Made by a program: the position numbers and the translations under genes | Shown here: one piece after another, positions 16,047 to 23,760 of the stretch | Numbering within the stretch: the first letter of the stretch is position 1 | Layout: each line of letters starts with the position of its first letter | Notes under the pieces: generated by a model | What the model saw: only the letters and a program-made list of their open reading frames with translations | Told to the model about the DNA's origin: nothing | The model's database searches: none | Assembly: GCA_002163005.1 (NCBI GenBank) | Contig: MAAF01000084.1 | Coordinates: 1-61,520, forward strand | Length of the DNA: 61,520 bases | Origin: Colwellia psychrerythraea | GTDB lineage: Bacteria > Pseudomonadota > Gammaproteobacteria > Enterobacterales > Alteromonadaceae | Reading direction: 5' to 3'

Positions 16047-16955
16047 ATGTCAAATATGGTCAAAGGGGACAGAGTTGTTAAGTGTTTAGCTAGAAAAGGA
16101 GGATTTACACTTTCCTTCTTTTCTATGGCAAGCTTGTGTGAAGTATTAATAGATACAGATAACGAAGCATTAGCTACAGAGTTAGGGCTTATTGCGGCAA
16201 ATGAAGCTTGGCGAATTGAAGATAAGTATTCTCGATACGACAGCAACAGCCTTTGCTCTGAAATTAACGAAAAGGCTGGGGAAGTTGTTGAAATTGATGA
16301 GGAAACGTTTAACTTATTTGAATTTTCCAACCATTGTTATGACATGAGTGAAGGTGCTTTTGATATAACCTCAGGCATATTACGCAAAGCATGGCATTTC
16401 GATGGCAGTGACAATGTACCGAGTAAAAAATGTGTTGAAGCACTGCTTCAGTTAGTTGGTTGGGGTAAGGTCAGTTATTCAGTCAACTCTTTCTTTATGA
16501 AGAAAGGAATGGAAATTGATTTTGGTGGTTTAGGCAAAGAATACGCGGTTGACCGCGCAGTATTATTGATAAGTAAAGTGGCTAATATTCCCTTTCTTGT
16601 AAATTATGGTGGCGATTTGGCTGTTCATGGCACTAGAAAAAATGATGATCCTTGGCAAGTCGGTATTGAACACCCATCTTTTGATGCAAGTCAATCAACC
16701 CTTGTTACATTAAGAACAGGGGCCGTAGCAACAAGTGGTGATGCAAACAGATTTTTGTTGAAAGATAATCATCGATATAGTCATATTCTAGATGTTGTAA
16801 CAGGTTGGCCTGTAAAGAACCCTCCCAATTCAATAACGGTAGCGGCTCCACAATGTATACAAGCTGGTTTTTTAGCAACATTAGCGCTTATTCAAGGTGT
16901 TGATGCTGAAAATTTTCTTAAAGAACAAAATATATTACATTGGTCTATAAGATAA
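16047..16955 (+). CDS. apbE: FAD:protein FMN transferase (ApbE family)
   Basis: A 302-residue ApbE-fold protein. Visible motifs are SMASLCEVLI at the start, RIEDKYSRYDSNSLCSEIN, FDITSGILRKAW (the substrate/FAD pocket), IDFGGLGKEYAVDRA near residue 158, VNYGGDLAVHG, and AVATSGDANRFL with RYSHILDVVTGWP, which holds metal-binding residues. The family transfers FMN from FAD to Thr/Ser in exported proteins. No lipobox or clear signal peptide is seen, unlike many periplasmic ApbE proteins. The hydrophobic start is modest, so location is uncertain and it may act before export. It lies between the DUF3570 gene and a two-component system. The DUF3570 product is the only neighbour with an acceptor-like motif. 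Confidence 0.85.
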   Translation: MSNMVKGDRVVKCLARKGGFTLSFFSMASLCEVLIDTDNEALATELGLIAANEAWRIEDKYSRYDSNSLCSEINEKAGEVVEIDEETFNLFEFSNHCYDMSEGAFDITSGILRKAWHFDGSDNVPSKKCVEALLQLVGWGKVSYSVNSFFMKKGMEIDFGGLGKEYAVDRAVLLISKVANIPFLVNYGGDLAVHGTRKNDDPWQVGIEHPSFDASQSTLVTLRTGAVATSGDANRFLLKDNHRYSHILDVVTGWPVKNPPNSITVAAPQCIQAGFLATLALIQGVDAENFLKEQNILHWSIR

Positions 16956-16984
16956 GTATTTACTATAGAAGGAACTGTTGAGCG

Positions 16985-17644
16985 ATGAGGTTATTACTTA
17001 TAGAAGATGATGTTCATCTTGCTAATGGTTTAAAAGAATCTTTAAGAAATGAAGGGTATAGCGCAGATGGTGTGTTAACAGGCCGAGAAGGGATTTCTGC
17101 AATTCGAACAGGTGACTTTGACTTAGCTATTCTTGACTTAGGCTTGCCAGATATTGATGGATTAGATGTATTAAAACAAGTTAAAAATATAAAAAAGACC
17201 CTACCAGTATTGATTTTAACGGCACGAGACGGTATTGAAAACAAAGTCAAAGGGTTAGACTTAGGTGCTGATGATTATTTAGCAAAACCATTTAGTATTG
17301 AGGAGTTGTTAGCTAGGTTAAGAGTAATAGAAAGAAGACTTGGTACACACTCTACGTCTGTAATAAAGCATAATCAGGTTGAACTAGACACCCAAGGCCA
17401 CACCATTTTTGTCAATGACATCGAAAAAAAACTTTCTCGAAGAGAATATATGATCGTTAAGTCATTGCTGGAAAATGTAGGAAGAATTCAATCGAAAGAA
17501 CAACTGGAAAGTAAGCTTTATGAGTGGGGTGAAGAAGTTGCCTCAAATACCATTGAAGTACACATTAGTAATATAAGAAAAAAACTGCCTGAAAAATTTA
17601 TTAAAAATGTTCGGGGTGTAGGCTATGTTGTGAGTAAAACATAA
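16985..17644 (+). CDS. OmpR-family response regulator
   Basis: A 219-residue two-domain regulator. The receiver domain (1-120) has the acidic pair in IEDD, phosphoacceptor Asp in LAILDLGLPDIDG at residue 51, Thr in ILTARD and Lys in LAKPF. The C-terminal winged helix has LSRREYMIVKSLLENVGRIQ, then SNTIEVHISNIRKKL and VRGVGYVV. It is most like the QseB/PmrA/TctD group, whose partners often sense metals or envelope state. The kinase gene starts directly after its stop codon (no gap). Its place inside the redox cluster makes self-regulation of the cluster likely. Confidence 0.9.
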   Translation: MRLLLIEDDVHLANGLKESLRNEGYSADGVLTGREGISAIRTGDFDLAILDLGLPDIDGLDVLKQVKNIKKTLPVLILTARDGIENKVKGLDLGADDYLAKPFSIEELLARLRVIERRLGTHSTSVIKHNQVELDTQGHTIFVNDIEKKLSRREYMIVKSLLENVGRIQSKEQLESKLYEWGEEVASNTIEVHISNIRKKLPEKFIKNVRGVGYVVSKT

Positions 17645-18958
17645 ATGAGCATACAACGATATTTACTTATTGTTATATTATCGGTTGTTACGTTGGCGTC
17701 ATTCGGTGCTGCTTTACAAGGGTATAAGGCAAGTAAAACCAAACTCAATCAAGTGTTTGATGAAGAAATGCGTTCCTTTGCTATTGCCTTGCTACATAGT
17801 CCAATTAAGGAAGCATCAACCAATGTTGTATTACACTCTGTTTTTGCCTATCAAATATGGCTAAAAGATAAGTTAGGTTTAAAAAGTGATAACTCTCCAG
17901 AAGTCATTATCACAAATACCACTCGCGGCTTCAGTGATAGCAGTTTTTTAGGGGAAAGGTGGCGGGTGTTTGTTTTGGTTGAAAATGAAATCAAGGTGAT
18001 TGTTGCACACCCCCTCAAGCAGCGATTTGAATCAGTTGAACAAGTGTTACTAGAAGCCATACTCCCGATTGTTTATGCTATTCCTCTTATCGGTTTATTA
18101 GTTTTTTTTGCGATAAAAAGAAGCTTAAAACCGTTAACCCTCTTATCAAACCAACTCACGAAAAAAGGTGCTAGAGACTTAACGCCTATTACCGTTAAAG
18201 AAAATTCAGAAGAATTAAAACCTATCGAACAAACACTCAATAACTTACTTGAACGATTAAATGATGCTTTTGAGCGAGAAAAACGCTTATCTGGTGATGC
18301 TGCGCATGAGCTAAGAACCCCTATCAGTGTGTTAAAAATTACTGCGCATAACTTAATGATTGCCTTTGAAAGTAATCGAATTGAACGTCACCATATTGAT
18401 GAACTCAATGAAAATACAGTAAGAATGGCTCATGTCATTGAGCAGATAATTGCGCTTAACAGAACAACACCAGAAAATTTTGAACAAAACAAAGTTGAAT
18501 TAGATTTAAGAGCGCTGTTACAGGACGTTATTTCGGATAACTTTGAAAAAATTGAGCAATCACAACAAACTATTTCATTGAATGCAAAGCCAGTACACAT
18601 ATTAGGGGACAAATTTTCGCTTGAAATATTATTCGATAACCTGATTAAAAACGCGAATAAATACAGTGGAAAAAAAACTAATATCCTTATTTTTGTTGAG
18701 GATCATGTAGATAATGTACAAGTGGTCGTAGAAGATTCAGGTGCTGGTATACCTAGTGAGCAGTTAGAAAAAGTATTTCATCGGTTTTATCGAGGTAAAC
18801 AGCACACTGAAACAGGAAGTGGTTTAGGGTTATCTATAGTGAAGCATATTGTTGATTTACATAATGGCCAAATACAATTAATGACCTCTGAATTGGGTGG
18901 ACTAAAGGTTGTTATCAACTTAGCTAAAACGAATACTGTGGCTCTTAACAATGACTAA
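17645..18958 (+). CDS. Sensor histidine kinase partner
   Basis: A 437-residue membrane kinase. The first membrane helix is at about 7-27 and the second at about 142-162 (AILPIVYAIPLIGLLVFF). The roughly 115 residues between form the periplasmic sensor. A HAMP-like linker follows, then the phosphoacceptor box SGDAAHELRTPISVLK near residue 222. The ATPase motifs are the N box (DNLIKNANKYS), G1 (VEDSGAGIP), F (HRFYRG) and G2 (GSGLGLSI). The sensor domain lacks an obvious His/Cys metal cluster. It overlaps the next gene by eight bases. Pairing with the preceding regulator is clear from adjacency; the ligand is unknown. Confidence 0.9.
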   Translation: MSIQRYLLIVILSVVTLASFGAALQGYKASKTKLNQVFDEEMRSFAIALLHSPIKEASTNVVLHSVFAYQIWLKDKLGLKSDNSPEVIITNTTRGFSDSSFLGERWRVFVLVENEIKVIVAHPLKQRFESVEQVLLEAILPIVYAIPLIGLLVFFAIKRSLKPLTLLSNQLTKKGARDLTPITVKENSEELKPIEQTLNNLLERLNDAFEREKRLSGDAAHELRTPISVLKITAHNLMIAFESNRIERHHIDELNENTVRMAHVIEQIIALNRTTPENFEQNKVELDLRALLQDVISDNFEKIEQSQQTISLNAKPVHILGDKFSLEILFDNLIKNANKYSGKKTNILIFVEDHVDNVQVVVEDSGAGIPSEQLEKVFHRFYRGKQHTETGSGLGLSIVKHIVDLHNGQIQLMTSELGGLKVVINLAKTNTVALNND

Positions 18959-19304
18959 GCTTATTCGTCTTAGATTTATGTTTGCTATATTTTGTCTGTT
19001 TGTGTCACACAACTCACAAGCGCAGACAAAAGAGTTTTATCTAACTTTAGAAAATCATGTTTTCACCCCCTCCGAATTAAAAATCCCGGCAAATAAAAAA
19101 GTAAAATTAATCATTTTTAATAAAGATAAGGTAGCAGAAGAGTTTGATAGTTTTGACTTAAATAGAGAGAAAGTTTTATTTCCTAAAAGAAAAAGCACTA
19201 TTTTTATCGGACCATTAAAACCAGGGAATTATGAATATTTTGGAGAGTACTACCCAAACTCTGCAAGGGGAGTGATAATAGTTGAGGTGAATTATGTTAA
19301 TTAA
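18951..19304 (+). CDS. Periplasmic cupredoxin-domain protein of the FTR1-associated type
   Basis: A 117-residue protein with a signal peptide ending SHNSQAQ. The cupredoxin core is FYLTLENHVFTPSELKIPAN, then EEFDSFDLNREKV, IGPLKPGNYEYFGEYYPNSA and a final VEV strand. The EEF-S/DLNREK and PLKPG-FGE-Y elements are those of the cupredoxins encoded beside FTR1-type permeases. The classic His-Cys-His-Met copper site is not present; acidic and His residues would have to bind metal. It overlaps the sensor kinase gene by eight bases and the FTR1-like gene by 11, so it is firmly in the operon. It probably delivers or oxidises a metal ion at the membrane. Confidence 0.8.
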   Translation: MTKLIRLRFMFAIFCLFVSHNSQAQTKEFYLTLENHVFTPSELKIPANKKVKLIIFNKDKVAEEFDSFDLNREKVLFPKRKSTIFIGPLKPGNYEYFGEYYPNSARGVIIVEVNYVN

Positions 19305-20079
19305 TACGGTGATTTTATTTATTAAAGATTTGTTACCTATTTTTGTCTTACTTTGCTTGGTTAGTACTTGTATTACGCCAAATAGAGTACCTCATGAAAA
19401 ACTTGTTTATGTTTGTTTTTCAAGTGTCGTTGGGATATTTGCCAAATTTTATTATTTACCCATGATGGGAGAGCTATTCGATGGAATGGGTATAGAAGTT
19501 ATAAAAACACTTGAGTTAGTACTTGTCTATTTTTGTCTTCTAATTGGTTGTTCTTCATTATTGACTCAAAATATGATAGCAGCACATCAGAGCAATTTAA
19601 CTATTGTTGGGCTTGTTATCTTTACTGTTATCAATGCAAGTGAGTTTATTATCTTTCTCGATAGTTATTTGGCAAATAGCCAATCTATTAGGGATGTTGT
19701 AGCGGGTTTATCTATTGGGCTAGGTATCTGCTTGAGCTTTAGCGCTTTACTCTATTTTTCATTACATTGGTTTATAAAAAAAGAGTTTTTCACCTTACTT
19801 TACGTTGTATGGGCTTTATTTTTATCGGGACAAATAAGTCAGGTGGTAAACCTTCTCCAGCAAGTGGATATTATTAAAAGCAGCGGAGCGCTTTGGGATA
19901 GTACAAAATTGGTAAAAGATAGCTCTGAGTATGGTCACCTTCTAAAAACACTCTTTGGTTATGAAGCAGGCCCATCATTGGAGTTTATTATGTTATACAC
20001 AGCAAGCTTATTACTATTTATAGTGACCTTTTTTATAAAATCATCGAAAAAACAACACTATGATATTGATAGGGTTTAG
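19294..20079 (+). CDS. Divergent FTR1-like membrane protein lacking the REGLE iron motifs
   Basis: A 261-residue protein of about seven membrane helices. The C-terminal stretch ALWDSTKLVKDSSEYGHLLK, then LFGYEAGPSLEF, matches the end of FTR1 iron permeases. The two Arg-Glu-x-x-Glu iron-binding helices are not conserved. Their positions read KDLLPIFVLL near residue 10 and NASEFIIFLDS near residue 113, which keeps only one acidic residue. So either iron is not the substrate or the protein has become a sensor or scaffold. It overlaps the cupredoxin gene by 11 bases, the usual FTR1 partnership. The next gene's ribosome site overlaps its stop. Confidence 0.7.
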   Translation: MLINTVILFIKDLLPIFVLLCLVSTCITPNRVPHEKLVYVCFSSVVGIFAKFYYLPMMGELFDGMGIEVIKTLELVLVYFCLLIGCSSLLTQNMIAAHQSNLTIVGLVIFTVINASEFIIFLDSYLANSQSIRDVVAGLSIGLGICLSFSALLYFSLHWFIKKEFFTLLYVVWALFLSGQISQVVNLLQQVDIIKSSGALWDSTKLVKDSSEYGHLLKTLFGYEAGPSLEFIMLYTASLLLFIVTFFIKSSKKQHYDIDRV

Positions 20080-20089
20080 GAGAATGAAA

Positions 20090-20785
20090 ATGTGGTCTAG
20101 GTTACTAGCAGTAATGTTACTTATCTCTTCAAGTGATGCAATTGCAGACGGCATGGTCGTTGATAAAGTTTACCATCCCTATGTGCTTCCTAATGAACGA
20201 GAATTTGAATGGCGATTAATGTCTAGGCAAACAGATAGTAATACCTTAATTGGTCAGAGGATAGCTTACGGTCAATCAATAAGTGAAACGGTTATGGTAG
20301 AAGGGTATCTAATCGGAGAAAAAACAGAAACTGAAGACTTTGGTCTGCAAGCATATGAGGTTGAGATCCGTTGGATGTTGACTGAACAAGGGGAGCTTTG
20401 GGCTGATTGGGGAATGTTATTTGAAGTAGAAAAACAACATAAAAGTAATGATTGGGAAGTGACCACAGGCATAATTTTTGAGAAAGAATTTGGTCGAACT
20501 AGTCTTACAATGAACTTGTTTGGGATCTATGAGTGGGGTGAAACGATTCAAGATGAAATTGAAGTAGAGTTTAGGCTAAAGTATCGTTACCGATGGATGC
20601 CACAAATTCAACCTGCAATTGAGGTTTATACAGGTGAAGATTATTTTGGCATAGGCCCCGCTTTTATGGGGATTCAACGTTTTGATGGTCAAAAACAACT
20701 GAAATGGGAAGCGGGATTTATAACGGAAGTTTCTAACTCAGGAAAAGATCATAGCCTGAGAGTTGCTTTAGAGTATGAGTTTTAA
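20090..20785 (+). CDS. Exported beta-barrel-like protein at the end of the redox cluster
   Basis: About 231 residues from ATG 20090. AGGAGA at 20078-20083 sits six bases before it, which fits better than the in-frame ATG at 20084 or the one at 20060. A signal peptide (LLAVMLLISSSDAIA) is followed by alternating strands rich in Trp, Tyr and Glu (REFEWRLMSRQTDSNTLIGQ, EIRWMLTEQGELWADWGMLF, EVEFRLKYRYRW) and a C-terminal LEYEF with terminal Phe, typical of outer-membrane barrels. I do not recognise a named family. It is the ninth gene of the cluster, probably paired with the DUF3570 protein as a second outer-membrane component. Confidence 0.7.
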   Translation: MWSRLLAVMLLISSSDAIADGMVVDKVYHPYVLPNEREFEWRLMSRQTDSNTLIGQRIAYGQSISETVMVEGYLIGEKTETEDFGLQAYEVEIRWMLTEQGELWADWGMLFEVEKQHKSNDWEVTTGIIFEKEFGRTSLTMNLFGIYEWGETIQDEIEVEFRLKYRYRWMPQIQPAIEVYTGEDYFGIGPAFMGIQRFDGQKQLKWEAGFITEVSNSGKDHSLRVALEYEF

Positions 20786-20929
20786 TCTTTAGGTTTGGCT
20801 TGGTTTTTAAATCCACCTAGTTATTTATAACGAGGGTGCTACTTACTTTTTCTGAACTAATGCATTTGAACAAATGTGAGTATAAATTCAATCAAATTTT
20901 TCGATTTTAAAGTACCTAAATATCTATAT

Positions 20930-21145
20930 CTATTTGATGACATAAGCGTTTAGTAATAGATAAACCTCAACCAAAATGATGCTCAGGCGTTCTTGATTTG
21001 TCTTTTTCCATAATGGTTCAAACATTTTATTAAGATCTGCCTCATTTGTTTCACATAATAATTGATTACTGATTGATAATGAAATTTGTAATAATAGATT
21101 CAAGACAAAAATGATCGCTTTGAATGAGTCATGATTCAGAAGTTT
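20930..21145 (-). pseudogene. Possible small gene remnant without a start codon
   Basis: On the minus strand about 71 codons are open between a TAG at 21146-21148 and a TAG at 20930-20932. They encode NHDSFKAIIFVLNLLLQISL, then EADLNKMFEPLWKKTNQERL and VYLLLNAYVIK. The composition is protein-like, but no ATG or GTG begins it and TTG occurs only internally. Nothing matches a family I know. It may be the tail of a decayed gene. Confidence 0.3.
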
Positions 21146-21360
21146 CTAACTTGATTCTCTCTTGGCTTTTACTACTTGTATAATGAAACTTTTCAATTTA
21201 GTTTGTGACCCAAAACTGTGTGCATTCGCATCTTAGTAAGCGTTTGGAAGGATGATTGTGAACAATAAAAACTGATCGTTTTAATGGCAATAGTGACGGT
21301 TAAGTCTATCTCGCTCTGGGGCGTTAACGCCTTAGAGTTAACACCCTAACTTTTGAAAAG

Positions 21361-21475
21361 GTCAATGACCGCTATGGATGGCTTAGCTCCCTGTCAGGAA
21401 CAAGATAGATTGAACACTGAAACAGCTTAAATAACTATTGATGTTAATGTCCGCTAACGTATCTAAGTGAACATA
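21361..21475. repeat. Dispersed intergenic repeat, degenerate copy
   Basis: GTCAATGACCGCTATGGATG, then GGCTTAGCTCC, TGAACACTGAAACAGCTTAA and GTTAATGTCCGC-TAACGTATCT follow the order seen in the 9871-10082 copy, with many changes. It ends before the ACCAGTGAG block. It lies in the gene-poor 20.8-21.5 kb stretch, where otherwise only the start-less ORF remnant at 20930 is visible. Confidence 0.5.
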
Positions 21476-21518
21476 AACTTGCCTAATTTTTAGGACTAAT
21501 TTAGTTCAGGAGTGTGGC

Positions 21519-23280
21519 CAGGCTGTGTGAAAACTAATTATTGCTAGTTTTCACTATTGAGGTTTTATATCAGATCTTTATAAGGCTTCGCGTAGCGAAG
21601 CCGATATTTATGAATATCCATGCTTTAAATTTTTTATTAGTTCAACGTTGCTTATATTGGCTCGTGTTTTGAACTTATTTCGGTGCTTTAAAGGGAAACA
21701 TAGCCCTTAGGCTACCATTAGTTTCTGCATCAACTCTTCTGTTCCAAATATACTGAGCATTCTTTTTAAATTATACGCCAATACATGTAGGTTCAATTCG
21801 GTGCTGACGTTTTTAAGCCCTCTTGTTAAAAGGTGCGAGGCTCCTGCCCACAACTTAATCGTACCAAAGGGATGTTCAACAGTTTGCTTTCGTTGAAGCA
21901 TCGCATCAGGCGTGGCTTTGAGTAGGGCTTTCATTTTCTCCATTTCAGCTTCATGGACCCAACGCCTCATTCTTCTTGGGTCTTTTTTAGAGCGGGTACA
22001 CTGGCTTCGGATTGTACAATTTTTACAAGCCATACCATTGAAGTAAATTTTAATATCTAACCCTGTTTCTATCGCATTGAATCGATGTTGAAGTTCTTTG
22101 CCCGCAGGGCAAATATAAACATCATTATCTTGATTGTATTTAAACAATGATTTGTTAAAAATCCCTTTCTTTTCAGAGCCGGATGTATCGGTTTTAGGTA
22201 CGAGAGTCGTTACACCTAAATCTTGCGTATCTTTAATATCTTGTCGACTGTAATAACCTTTATCTGCCAAAATCGTGGTAACACTTTGTCCTAAAGCTTC
22301 AAGTGTCTTCTTGGTCATATTGCACAACTGTCCTCTATCTGTCGTGTTGGTGACTTCGTGAGCAACAATTAAATGATGTTTGGTATCAACAGAGCTTTGT
22401 ATGTTATAGCAAACCGCTCGTGTCATACCTTGTGTTTTCATCAAACGACAATCAGGATCAGTAGTGGATATTTGTTTATCTGGATGGTTATTTACGGCCA
22501 GTTCCATGTCTTTTAACTCAACGAGATGTTGTTTTAGTAAATCTAATTTAGCTTCGATATTAGCAATGTCACTTGGTAAATTTTCTTGAGAGTCTTCATG
22601 TTCAAGTTGTTGTAAATACGAATTAATGTTTTTCTCCACACGCTCAATATGAAACTTAACTTTACTCGGTGTGTAGTTGTTATCTTTGTTGTTGGATGCC
22701 CTAAATTTACTACCATCAATAGCGACGGTCGCATCATTAAACATATTTAATTTGTGGCACATTTGTACGAAGGTTTTACAGGTGTTTTTAATACCAGCGC
22801 GGTTATCTTTTCTAAAATCAGCAATCGTTTTAAAGTCAGGAGATAAACGTTCAGTGAGCCACATGAGTTCAACATTACGTTGTGTCTCTCGTTCTAAACA
22901 GCGTGATGACTGAATTCTATTTAAATAACCGTAGATATAAATCTTAAGTAATGTTGCTGGGTGATAACCAGGGCGGCCTGTATTCTTAGGTTTGACGCTT
23001 TTAAAGCCAAGATGGTTGAGATCTAGGCCGTCGATAAATACGTCTATTACTCTTACAGGGTTTTCTTTAGAAACAAAATCTTCAAGCATTTCTGGAAATA
23101 GGGTTGCTTGGAAGCGAGATAAACCTTTAATATGACGTGACATAAAGCCAACATAGAATCAATTAACCTGCTGAATATTATATCAAATGTAGAGTTGTTT
23201 ATTAGCTTTTTTTGAGACCGATTGATCATAAGCAGTCGGTGTTTATTCGAAAAGGTGATCAAAAAGTTTTCACACAGTCT
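21519..23280 (-). mobile_element. IS1182-family insertion sequence
   Basis: CTGTGTGAAAACT at 21523-21535 is the inverse of AGTTTTCACACAG at 23265-23277, with one further paired AG outside a mismatch. GTGGC occurs directly outside both ends (21514-21518 and 23281-23285) and may be a 5-bp target duplication; the exact border is uncertain by a base or two. A hairpin (GTGAAAACTA with TAGTTTTCAC, 21527-21554) overlaps the left end. Length of about 1.76 kb and a single transposase fit IS1182. Confidence 0.75.
21707..23143 (-). CDS. IS1182-family DDE transposase
   Basis: A full-length transposase of 478 residues. The N-terminal DUF772-type region has NTGRPGYHPATLLKIYIYGY and IQSSRCLERETQRNVELMWL. 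VAIDGSKFRASNN holds the first catalytic Asp at about residue 143, ILADKGYYSRQDI the second near 295, and QRKQTVEHPFGTIKLWAG the Glu near 435. A Cys-rich zinc-like segment (CKNCTIRSQCTRSK) lies before the last motif, as usual for this family. The reading frame has no interruption, so the element may still be active. The ends are described in the element entry. Confidence 0.92.
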   Translation of the reverse strand: MSRHIKGLSRFQATLFPEMLEDFVSKENPVRVIDVFIDGLDLNHLGFKSVKPKNTGRPGYHPATLLKIYIYGYLNRIQSSRCLERETQRNVELMWLTERLSPDFKTIADFRKDNRAGIKNTCKTFVQMCHKLNMFNDATVAIDGSKFRASNNKDNNYTPSKVKFHIERVEKNINSYLQQLEHEDSQENLPSDIANIEAKLDLLKQHLVELKDMELAVNNHPDKQISTTDPDCRLMKTQGMTRAVCYNIQSSVDTKHHLIVAHEVTNTTDRGQLCNMTKKTLEALGQSVTTILADKGYYSRQDIKDTQDLGVTTLVPKTDTSGSEKKGIFNKSLFKYNQDNDVYICPAGKELQHRFNAIETGLDIKIYFNGMACKNCTIRSQCTRSKKDPRRMRRWVHEAEMEKMKALLKATPDAMLQRKQTVEHPFGTIKLWAGASHLLTRGLKNVSTELNLHVLAYNLKRMLSIFGTEELMQKLMVA

Positions 23281-23477
23281 GTGGCAGCTACTGCCCTTAG
23301 AGTTATACTTTAGAAATTAACTAATTCAAAGTTAACTTAAATTTTTTGAAAGATATTTTCGGTACCTAAACGTAATAATTCCAGTCTCCGACTTTATTTA
23401 ACGGTTTCCAACTTTATTTAGAACCCACAATTGTATCGAAAACTAAAAAAAACGGTAAGGTTATGGGATAACCTAAA

Positions 23478-23512
23478 AGAAGTTATCCTTGTTCTATTCA
23501 AGGATAACTTCT
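23478..23512 (-). terminator. Terminator at the end of the nrd operon, overlapping the yfaE 3' end
   Basis: AGAAGTTATCCTTG pairs with CAAGGATAACTTCT (14-bp stem); on the minus strand a TTTT follows. The stem overlaps the last codons of yfaE (stop at 23494-23496), so the tail of the gene doubles as the terminator. Confidence 0.75.
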
Positions 23513-23751
23513 ATATCAGTTACAGGTTGAGAACAACATGTAAGAAATTCTCCGTCTCCAATGTAAGCGAGTGGGTACACTTCGTAAGTAACTTCACCAC
23601 TCTTTAATACAGCCCTGCAAGCACCGCAAAACCCATCTCTGCAATGAAAGTGGCATTCTATACCATTAGCCTCGATAGATTCTAATATGGTTGAATCAGG
23701 AAGGGATTGTATTTCCGCCCCTCCTTCAATTTTTATTTTAAAATCACTCAA
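23494..23751 (-). CDS. yfaE: [2Fe-2S] ferredoxin maintaining the NrdB cofactor
   Basis: An 85-residue plant-type ferredoxin with the cluster cysteines in CHFHCRDGFCGACR (three Cys in the CxxxxCxxC spacing) and the fourth in FLTCCSQ. Family knowledge: YfaE reduces the di-iron centre of class Ia NrdB so that the tyrosyl radical can be formed or restored. It is last in the nrdA-nrdB'-nrdB-yfaE operon, nine bases after nrdB. Length and position are as in enterobacteria and Vibrio. A hairpin terminator overlaps its final codons. Confidence 0.88.
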   Translation of the reverse strand: MSDFKIKIEGGAEIQSLPDSTILESIEANGIECHFHCRDGFCGACRAVLKSGEVTYEVYPLAYIGDGEFLTCCSQPVTDIEVILE

Positions 23752-23760
23752 TATAAATCG

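Noticed and set aside
23385..23430. Near-repeat of CCRACTTTATTTA upstream of the IS1182 element
   Set aside because: Two short AT-rich copies without flanking structure; I could not link them to an IS end or a binding site.
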